The translations under genes were made by a program, and so were the position numbers. A model generated the notes under the pieces. That model was not told where the DNA came from. It worked only from the letters and a program-made list of their open reading frames with translations, and ran no database searches. 49,596 nucleotides of DNA from JAAYCI01 sp964370195. Lineage in GTDB: Bacteria > Bacillota > Clostridia > Oscillospirales > Ruminococcaceae. How positions within the stretch are numbered: position 1 is the first letter of the stretch; every line of letters begins with the position of its first letter. Below, one piece after another: positions 44,401 to 49,596 of the stretch. The stretch lies in assembly GCA_964370195.1 (NCBI GenBank), contig CAYJIH010000008.1:1-49596 (forward strand). Reading direction: 5' to 3'.

Positions 44401-45251
44401 CGGCCAATGGCCAGCTTCTTATTCATTTTATATCGTCCAAAACGAGACAAATCATAACGATGTGGATCGAAAAACAAGTTTTCGATGTGGCTTTTGGCAC
44501 TGTCTACCGTAGGTGGCTCGCCCGGGCGCAATTTGCGATACGTTTCCAGCAAACCTTCTTCCACGTTTTTAGCAGCATCTTTGGCAATGGTTGCCTCAAT
44601 GCGTTCGTCTTCGCCAAAAAAATCTCGAATTTGGCTATCTTCGCCAAGGCCAAGTGCACGCAAAAACACAGTTACAGGCAACTTACGTGTTTTATCAATA
44701 CGTACACTAAATACATCATCGCTGCTGGTTTCATACTCAAGCCAAGCACCCCTATTCGGGTTAAGCGTAGTAGAAAACAACTGCTTGCCGGTTTTGTCAT
44801 AGCTTTCGCCAAAATAAACGCCGGGAGAACGCACCAACTGGGAAACAATAACACGTTCCGCACCATTGATGATGAACGTGCCACTCTCAGTCATCAGCGG
44901 GAAATCTCCCATAAAGATTTCCTGCTCTTTTACTTCACCCGTTTCTTTGTTAAACAAACGAGTGGTAACACGAAGCGGAGCTGCATACGTTACATCTCGG
45001 TCTTTACATTCTTTTATGGAATATTTGGGCTGAGAATCGAGCCGATACCCAATAAAATCCAAAACCAAAGACCCCGAGTAGTCCTCTACAGAGCCCACGT
45101 CACGAAATATTTCCCGCAGACCTTCCTTCAAAAACCATTGATAGGAATCCTTCTGCACCTCAATCAAGTTTGGCATATCCAACACTTCATTGCTGTGGGA
45201 AAAACTCATGCGTTCCGTCGTTCCAAGCTTTACCGGCTTGACATTCACCAT
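41466..45251 (-). CDS. rpoB: RNA polymerase beta subunit
   Basis: Protein of 1261 residues starting MVNVKPVKLGTTERMSFSH, as in clostridial RpoB. An in-frame extension to 45365 lacks a ribosome site and family similarity. The rifampicin pocket reads GSSPLSQFMGQNNPLEELTH: relative to Escherichia coli, Gln510 is Pro (residue 509 here) and Asp516 is Gly (residue 515 here). His526 and Ser531 are conserved. Substitution of Asp516 is a known cause of rifampicin resistance. The gene has its own promoter at 45487-45515 and is not preceded by rplJL. Confidence 0.97.
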   Translation of the reverse strand: MVNVKPVKLGTTERMSFSHSNEVLDMPNLIEVQKDSYQWFLKEGLREIFRDVGSVEDYSGSLVLDFIGYRLDSQPKYSIKECKDRDVTYAAPLRVTTRLFNKETGEVKEQEIFMGDFPLMTESGTFIINGAERVIVSQLVRSPGVYFGESYDKTGKQLFSTTLNPNRGAWLEYETSSDDVFSVRIDKTRKLPVTVFLRALGLGEDSQIRDFFGEDERIEATIAKDAAKNVEEGLLETYRKLRPGEPPTVDSAKSHIENLFFDPHRYDLSRFGRYKMNKKLAIGRRITGSVAARDVIAPLTGELLCAAGDKISREMAEDIERNGVNSVYLKVDDKEVKVISNGVVDASFFLGFDVREELGITEKVNFALLQQIMDETDDDEERKELLRRELNRSDREREYELGNEGARDYISLISRTVTKDDIFSSINYLNGLANGIGTTDDIDHLGNRRIRSVGELLQNQFRIGFSRMERVIRERMTLQAQDMDVVTPQALINIRPVTSSIKEFFGSSPLSQFMGQNNPLEELTHKRRLSALGPGGLSRDRAGFEVRDVHYSHYGRMCPIETPEGPNIGLISYLATFARINEYGFVEAPYRKVNKETGVVTNEVVYMTADVEDEYTVVQANEPLDEQGRFIRERVHARHQDLIIEIEREKADYMDVSPKMVLSVATAMIPFLENDDANRALMGSNMQRQAVPLLMTQQPIVATGMEYKAATDSGVCPLARRAGVVQRVTANNIVVRTPEGEVDNYDLIKFMRSNQGTCVNQRPIVSKGDEVTVGQVLADGPATKNGEISLGKNALIGFMTWEGYNYEDAVLINEKIVREDVYTSIHIEEYEQDARETKLGPEEITRDIPNVSEDALKDLDERGIIRIGAEVVAGDILVGKVTPKGETELTPEERLLRAIFGEKAREVRDTSLRVPHGEYGIIVDVKVFTPENSDELQPGVREVVRCYIAQKRKISVGDKMAGRHGNKGVVSRILPQEDMPFLEDGTPLDIVLNPLGVPSRMNIGQVLEVHLGYAASALGWKVMTPVFDGAHEEDIRACFEQAGMQSDGKSVVYDGRTGEQFDNRVTVGYMYYLKLHHLVDDKIHARSTGPYSLVTQQPLGGKAQFGGQRFGEMEVWALEAYGAAYTLQEILTVKSDDVVGRVKTYESIVKGQQVPEAGIPESFRVLIKELQSLGLEMVVQDKEGNEIDLKQNYDEDEGYPRGELAVGEEVLVEEELAGEYAIENVEDADAGFENEDEVAPLNPEDIFSDEDLYENDPLIDE

Positions 45252-45469
45252 GCGCGCAACCACTCCCCATTCTTTTTCTAAAAAACATTCGAAAATTTCA
45301 TCTTTTTTTATTTTGCCACACAATTTCGATACAGTCATCCTTCTGTGCAACATGTGCTTTTGCAAACAGGTCCTTTTTCACCCTCATTTTTGGTTATTTT
45401 TCACAAAAAACAAGGGGTATTTTTCTCTGTTTTTCTCGCACAAACTAAAAAAAGGCTATAGAAAATCCA

Positions 45470-45486
45470 TGATAGTACAACTATCA
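45470..45486. promoter_or_regulatory. Palindrome at the rpoBC transcription start
   Basis: TGATAGT-N3-ACTATCA, a perfect 7-bp inverted repeat directly after the -10 element, covering the expected transcription start. It is either an operator or the first hairpin of the about 230-base leader. In the rest of the spacer (45252-45717) I see only short imperfect repeats. Confidence 0.45.
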
Positions 45487-45515
45487 ATTATAACCATCCG
45501 CTTTGAACTTGTCAA
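45487..45515 (-). promoter_or_regulatory. Promoter of rpoBC
   Basis: Minus strand: -35 TTGACA (45515-45510), 17-base spacer, -10 TATAAT (45492-45487). It is a perfect consensus promoter, giving a leader of about 230 bases before rpoB. Confidence 0.88.
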
Positions 45516-45717
45516 CCCTTTTGTTTCAAGCAATTCCAAGACACGGCACACCCGGCAACGTGTATCTTTTTGGTTTCTCCTACAATACCGCCCTGTTTTT
45601 TACCCCGCTTGGCATCTGGAAAATGCCACAAAATCAAAACGTATACAAACGCCTCTCCAGCGCTTATTTAAAAGTGATAAAATCGAAAGCATCTATCGTA
45701 AGATGATTTTCTACGTC

Positions 45718-46416
45718 CTATTCGGCCTCCTTAGAAATCTGAACCGGTTCTTCCTCTACCTTTGGCAATTCACTTTCTTTCCCCTTATCAAACACACCTT
45801 TCTTTTTCACAATGGCCAATGCCACCGTAAAAAGTGCCAGCACCCCTATGGAAATGACAAGCCCAAGAGGATTGTCTCGAATGTTGGAGGCACTATACCC
45901 TAAATACACATACACCGCACTGCCCGGCAGCATCCCAAAAAATGTTGCAATGGTATAGTCTCGATACCGTATGCCCAAAACACCGGACAAGTAGTTGACA
46001 CCTGCAAACGGGAACAAAGGAATCAGCCTTGCATACATCATAAATACAAACCCATTATCTTGTGCTTTTTTCTGTGCCGTTTCGATAAAAGACCCGCTTT
46101 TGATAAATTTTGTAACAATGTCTTTCCCCAAAAGCTTTGCCAGAAAATAAGAGAGATGACACCCTAAATTTGAGCCAATAATCGTAAGTAGCAACCCACC
46201 CCAAAAACCAAAAAGCGGTGCAGAAAGCAATGTAAATGCAGAAGCCGGCACAACAAGTGTTACAGCCAATGCATACACAATTACAAAAATAAGGGGTGCA
46301 AATGGGTTGCTTTGTATACTTTCAATTAAATTCACCAATGTATCTAAGTTTAAATATCCACGCAATAAAAACAACACAAGCAACACAAGCAATAAAATGG
46401 CAATTTTCTTTTTCAT
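45718..46416 (-). CDS. VTT-domain (TVP38/TMEM64, DedA-like) membrane protein
   Basis: Protein of 232 residues with about six hydrophobic segments. The VTT signature is visible as LSAPLFGFWGGLLLTIIGSNLG followed by the RLIPLFPFAGVNYLSG re-entrant segment. The family takes part in lipid scrambling or transport at membranes. The ATG at 46416 follows AAAGGG by six bases. The N-terminus is MKKKIAILLL, and the C-terminal tail is acidic. It directly follows the flavin oxidoreductase, a pairing I recall from other bacteria. Confidence 0.85.
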   Translation of the reverse strand: MKKKIAILLLVLLVLFLLRGYLNLDTLVNLIESIQSNPFAPLIFVIVYALAVTLVVPASAFTLLSAPLFGFWGGLLLTIIGSNLGCHLSYFLAKLLGKDIVTKFIKSGSFIETAQKKAQDNGFVFMMYARLIPLFPFAGVNYLSGVLGIRYRDYTIATFFGMLPGSAVYVYLGYSASNIRDNPLGLVISIGVLALFTVALAIVKKKGVFDKGKESELPKVEEEPVQISKEAE

Positions 46417-46449
46417 ATTTTGCCCTTTCTTCTTTTTAGATGTTATCAC

Positions 46450-47740
46450 TCAGCGTTTACTATGAACAATTTTTTGAATCAAATGCTGTTGCCATGGCTG
46501 AACGTGACGCTTAAAATCTTCCACAGCCAATGATTTCACAATTTCCCCTTGCACAGGATATTGATACATCACCGACATTGCCGCTTCAATTTTCATCTTT
46601 TGGCTTACCATCAAAGATAAAACAGGCAACATTTCTCCCGCTTTTTCTCCCACGATGGTGGCCCCTATCACATGCCGCTCTTTGTCCAATATCACCTTCA
46701 CAAATCCACGGCGGTCGTCTTCTGCCTTTGCTCTGTCGTTTTCGTCAATCTGTAAAAACAACTCGCTACCAAAGGTGCCTGCCTCCTCGGCTGCCTGTTT
46801 TAACAGCCCCACGTGTGCCACCTCCGGCACGGTATACGTTGTCCAGGCCAAATTATCATAATGTGTTTTAAAATGAGCAGCCACCAGGGCATTTCGCACG
46901 GCAATGCCTGCCTCATACGAAGCCGTATGTGTAAATAAGAATTTCCCCCGCACATCTCCACACGCATACACATTGGATACACTCGTTTGAAGCTTTTCAT
47001 TCACCTCAACAAAACCGCGTTTGTTTGTTTGAATACCCACTTCCTCTAAATTCATATCTTCTGTGTTGGGCACTCGCCCCAGCGCCACAAGCAAAACGTC
47101 TCCCTTACATCGCTTGCATTCACCATTTTGTATAAACTCCACCTCAATGCCACCTTCCGGCATTTGGTTCACTTTTTTCAGTTCGCTTTGCAAATGCAGA
47201 TGAATACCGTCTTGTTTAAATACCTCTTCCATCACCGGTGCAACCTCCGGTTCATCTTTTGAGAACAAACGCGACGAACGGTCGATGATAGATACCTCAC
47301 TGCCCAAATGAGCAAACCCCTGCCCCAGCTCACATCCAATCGGCCCAGCACCAAGCACAATAAGATGTTTTGGCAACACCTTGCGCTCAAAAATGGATTC
47401 GTTTGTGTCATAGGGCACCTCGGAAAGGCCCGGCACCGGTGGCACAAACGCACGCGAACCCGTGGCAATAATGATGCGTTTTGCTTCATACTCCACATCA
47501 TTCACCTTTATTTTGCGCGCAGAAACAAAAGAAGCTTTCCCCATTACCACATCCACACCAAGCGATTCAAAACGCTCGACCGAGTCATGCGGAGCAATTT
47601 CTGCAATCACAGAATGGACACGNNNNNNNNNNNNNNNNNNNNNNNNNNNNNNNNNNNNNNNNNNNNNNNNNNNNNNNNNNNNNNNNNNNNNNNNNNNNNN
47701 NNNNNNNNNNNNNNNNNNNNNNATCATACATTTGTTTCAT
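46450..47740 (-). CDS. Class I pyridine nucleotide-disulfide oxidoreductase (MerA/Lpd-like), interrupted by assembly gap
   Basis: The N-terminus begins at 47740 with MKQMYD, with AAAGGTGG seven bases upstream, then enters the 100-N gap. The rest (about 390 residues) continues from 47622. The FAD-binding N-terminus and the redox Cys pair, expected in the first 60 residues, are lost in the gap. Visible motifs are IIIATGSRAFVPPVPG, the NAD site VLGAGPIGCELGQ, and VYACGDV. The C-terminus has MYQYPVQGE in place of the dimer-interface His-Glu motif of lipoamide dehydrogenase, so this belongs to the MerA-like / YPT-type group. The substrate is unknown. It is not a pseudogene on present evidence. Confidence 0.8.
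47623..47722. other. Assembly gap (100 N)
   Basis: Exactly 100 N inside the oxidoreductase gene. By comparison with the family about 85-90 residues (roughly 260 bases) are missing, so the placeholder understates the gap. The two flanks are not in the same reading frame across 100 bases. Confidence 0.95.
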
Positions 47741-47834
47741 TTCAAAACCACCTTTATTTGACAAATTTTAAAAAATTTCAAACAATCATTGCTTCGTCCA
47801 CTGCCACTCTAAAACGGTTCTAAGTGTGCTACTC

Positions 47835-47843
47835 AATATAGCA
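47835..47843 (-). promoter_or_regulatory. Possible extended -10 promoter of the oxidoreductase gene
   Basis: Minus strand TGC followed by TATATT, an extended -10, about 95 bases before the ATG at 47740. No clear -35. Nothing else is recognised in 47741-47971. Confidence 0.3.
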
Positions 47844-47971
47844 TATGACAAAATGCAAACTCGGTTCATTCAAAATAAGACAACGATATATGTACTACAC
47901 CCCCACAAACAGGGCCAATAGCCAGTATAAAAAAGTTGCTTTTCCTTTAGCAGACATTGAATAAATGGTAC

Positions 47972-48010
47972 AAAAAAGGCATAAACCCGCTCGCCTTGGT
48001 TCTATGCCTT
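47972..48010 (-). terminator. Terminator of the Rrf2 gene
   Basis: Minus-strand RNA forms AAGGCATA / TATGCCTT, extended by AACC/GGTT with a small bulge, followed by TTTTTT. It lies 47 bases after the Rrf2 stop codon. Confidence 0.75.
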
Positions 48011-48057
48011 CTTGTTGTCTATTCAGTTTCTGTGGTTTTTATGTTGCATCGGTTTTT

Positions 48058-48501
48058 CTAGCATGTAGCACCGTTTGCATCAAGGTCACACACAGCAGCT
48101 GCTTCGTCTAAAAAATCCTGAAATGTTATCTGAGATAGTTTTTGGTTCATTTCCTCACTTAAACGGCTGAACGTTTTATGAAACACACATTGTTTTGTAA
48201 AATTCCGATTACAATTGTTCTCATTCGGCAGGCACCGTGATAAACAATAAGGGCCATCCACCGCTCGCAACACATCTTGCAACGTGATATCACTTGGCTC
48301 ATGCGCTAGCTCATATCCACCGCGATTCCCTTTAAAACTTTTTACAATACCCGCAGCACTTAGCTTGCCCAATATCTTTAAAGCAAAGCGTAAACTTACA
48401 CATGTTTCGGCACTGATGCTACGCGCATCACGCCGCACACCAGCCCTTGACAAACAATCTACAATTCTTACAGCATAATCTGCCTCTTGCGTGATATACA
48501 T
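48058..48501 (-). CDS. Rrf2-family transcriptional regulator
   Basis: Protein of 147 residues with an N-terminal winged helix (MYITQEADYAVRIVDCLS; LKILGKLSAAGIVKSFKGNRGGY). The C-terminal part holds Cys86, Cys90, Cys97, Cys105 and His108. Rrf2 regulators of the IscR/NsrR/RsrR type bind an iron-sulfur cluster through three cysteines in this region, but the spacing here (4, 7, 8) differs from IscR (5, 5). It may sense iron-sulfur status, nitric oxide or redox (inference). A palindromic operator overlies its own start of transcription, so autorepression is likely. The downstream oxidoreductase / VTT genes are possible targets. Confidence 0.85.
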   Translation of the reverse strand: MYITQEADYAVRIVDCLSRAGVRRDARSISAETCVSLRFALKILGKLSAAGIVKSFKGNRGGYELAHEPSDITLQDVLRAVDGPYCLSRCLPNENNCNRNFTKQCVFHKTFSRLSEEMNQKLSQITFQDFLDEAAAVCDLDANGATC

Positions 48502-48549
48502 CCTTTGTTTCCCCCATTGGCAACCGGGTTAAATTCCTTTTAGCTGCAC

Positions 48550-48574
48550 AAAGTATACTTAGTTACTATACTTT
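48550..48574. promoter_or_regulatory. Probable operator of the Rrf2 gene
   Basis: Perfect inverted repeat AAAGTATA-N9-TATACTTT directly after the -10 element on the minus strand. Size and position fit an autoregulatory Rrf2 site. Confidence 0.65.
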
Positions 48575-48575
48575 A

Positions 48576-48604
48576 AATATACCAAATGTTTGCGGTTTTG
48601 TCAA
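48576..48604 (-). promoter_or_regulatory. Promoter of the Rrf2 gene
   Basis: Minus strand: -35 TTGACA (48604-48599), 17-base spacer, -10 TATATT (48581-48576). Confidence 0.8.
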
Positions 48605-48623
48605 CGCGTACATTCCCCTCAGC

Positions 48624-49067
48624 TTATTCTCCAAGGGTATGCCGCATTGTGATATGCGGACATCCTTCTTCTAAGAAAACATCTCCTTCACATGCATAGC
48701 CTGCTTTTTCATAAAAAGACATCTTATCATGCTGGGCATTTAGCACCAGCGTTTTCATCTGCATTTTCTTCGCCTCTTTATGTATTTCATCCATCATCAA
48801 CAGCCCAAGGCCCTTCCCACGGCATTTTTTGTGTATTGCAAAACGCCCCACATGCAATTCGCCCGGTGTGTCCGAAAAAATGCGTGCCGTGCCCACCACT
48901 TCACCTTGTAAAAACATCACAATGTGGCGGCTTTGTGCATCCAGTCCATCAAATTCCACCGCTATATCAAATCCTTGCTCGTCTACAAACACAACTTTTC
49001 GCACTTCATGTGATTGCTGAAAAAGCGCCTCATCGGCTGTACACCACTTAAATTCCACTTGTTTCAT
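48624..49067 (-). CDS. GNAT-family N-acetyltransferase
   Basis: Protein of 147 residues with the acetyl-CoA pyrophosphate loop KKCRGKGLGLLMMDEI and an N-terminal VRKVVFVDEQGFD segment, as in the YjcF/ElaA-like group. The late segment FYEKAGYACEGDVFLEEGCPHITM is typical. The substrate is unknown. It begins one base after rpoD and is probably read on the same transcript. The ribosome site is weak. Confidence 0.85.
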   Translation of the reverse strand: MKQVEFKWCTADEALFQQSHEVRKVVFVDEQGFDIAVEFDGLDAQSRHIVMFLQGEVVGTARIFSDTPGELHVGRFAIHKKCRGKGLGLLMMDEIHKEAKKMQMKTLVLNAQHDKMSFYEKAGYACEGDVFLEEGCPHITMRHTLGE

Positions 49068-49068
49068 A

Positions 49069-49596
49069 TTAATCTAAAAAGTCCCTCAATTTCTTGCTTC
49101 GGCTGGGATGACGCAACTTCCGCAGTGCTTTCGCTTCAATTTGCCGTATACGCTCGCGCGTTACCTTAAATTCTTTGCCCACTTCTTCTAACGTACGCGG
49201 GCGCCCGTCCTCTAGGCCAAAACGCAAACGAAGCACTTTTTCCTCGCGCGGTGTTAAGGTTTGCAATACAGTAGACAGTTGCTCTTTTAGCAAAGTATGG
49301 CTGGCTGCCTCTGCCGGCACCAACGCATCCTCATCAGGAATAAAATCCCCAAGATGGCTATCTTCTTCCTCACCAATCGGTGTTTCAAGGCTCACCGGTT
49401 CTTGTGCCACGCGCATAATTTCACGCACTTTATCCACCGGCATATCCAGTTCCTCGGCAATTTCATCCGCGGTTGCCTCATGGCCGTTTCGGTGAAGCAA
49501 TTGACTAGATACCTTTTTTACCTTGTTGATGGTTTCCACCATATGCACCGGAATGCGAATGGTACGCGCTTGGTCTGCAATGGCACGTGTAATGGC
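49069..49596 (-). CDS. rpoD: Principal sigma factor RpoD, 3' part (cut by window edge)
   Basis: The last 175 residues of the housekeeping sigma factor. The frame is open to the window end: the first visible residues AITRAIADQARTIRIPVHM are region 2.4/3.0, followed by region 3 (ATADEIAEELDMP) and region 4. Region 4.2 has the -35-binding helix-turn-helix TLEEVGKEFKVTRERIRQIE and ends KLRDFLD. The N-terminal parts (regions 1 and 2) lie outside the window. Its target -35 TTGACA and -10 TATAAT are seen repeatedly in this window. Confidence 0.95.
   Translation of the reverse strand, partial: AITRAIADQARTIRIPVHMVETINKVKKVSSQLLHRNGHEATADEIAEELDMPVDKVREIMRVAQEPVSLETPIGEEEDSHLGDFIPDEDALVPAEAASHTLLKEQLSTVLQTLTPREEKVLRLRFGLEDGRPRTLEEVGKEFKVTRERIRQIEAKALRKLRHPSRSKKLRDFLD

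Noticed and set aside
44460..45281. 273-codon frame antisense to rpoB
   Set aside because: It lies wholly opposite conserved rpoB sequence, and its translation has no recognisable motif. It is a reverse-strand by-product.
1..49596. CRISPR array, tRNA, rRNA, insertion sequence or prophage
   Set aside because: No regularly spaced repeats, cloverleaf genes, transposase, integrase or phage structural genes were seen.

Overview
The window looks like a chromosomal scaffold of a low-to-mid GC Gram-positive bacterium of the Clostridia (Bacillota). The evidence is strong Shine-Dalgarno sites of the AGGAGG type, a SAM-I riboswitch before metK, a glmS ribozyme before glmS, a CsoR/P1B-ATPase copper module, a DUF5685 / J-domain gene pair, RecX downstream of RecA, and -35/-10 promoters of the housekeeping type with 17-bp spacers. 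I cannot name the genus. Two runs of exactly 100 N (17267-17366 and 47623-47722) are assembly gaps. There are no tRNA or rRNA genes, insertion sequences, phage genes or CRISPR arrays that I can see.

Region 1 (171-12566, minus strand) is a run of 13 genes with gaps of about 0-42 bases and no internal terminator, read from one good promoter at 12538-12566. It starts with a Dlt-like acylation cassette: a large MBOAT with an extracellular insert, an SGNH acyltransferase-like protein, an AMP-forming ligase and a carrier protein. A DASS-type transporter and a PII-family regulator follow. Then come five genes for a split multi-subunit flavin / iron-sulfur amino-acid dehydrogenase of the HcnABC / D-hydroxyproline dehydrogenase / opine oxidase type. 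The run ends with an ion-transporter-superfamily permease and an Asp/Glu-racemase-family enzyme. I consider this the most interesting part of the window: the individual families are known, but the combination is not one I recognise.

Region 2 (12814-19941) carries pfkA, a tandem DUF6506-like gene, csoR with its operator and a heavy-metal ATPase, the first assembly gap, a membrane M28 peptidase and an ATZ/TRZ-type amidohydrolase. Region 3 (19988-25543, minus) is comF-recD2-metK under a SAM riboswitch, preceded by lysA. Divergent from lysA runs DUF5685, a degenerate J-domain protein and a membrane protein. They are followed by the glmS ribozyme and glmS.

Region 4 (30146-35895, minus) is recA-recX-rimO-pgsA-membrane protein-cysS. 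A polytopic GT-C-like membrane protein and rpoB-rpoC follow upstream, with rpoBC separated from the usual rplJL genes and carrying its own strong promoter. RpoB has Gly where rifampicin-sensitive bacteria have Asp516. Region 5 (45718-49596, minus) holds a VTT-domain membrane protein, a flavin disulfide oxidoreductase interrupted by the second gap, an Rrf2 regulator with a palindromic operator, a GNAT acetyltransferase and the 3' end of the principal sigma factor gene rpoD.

The start codons given below were chosen by ribosome binding site and family N-terminus. Several are GTG or TTG, and one is probably CTG.
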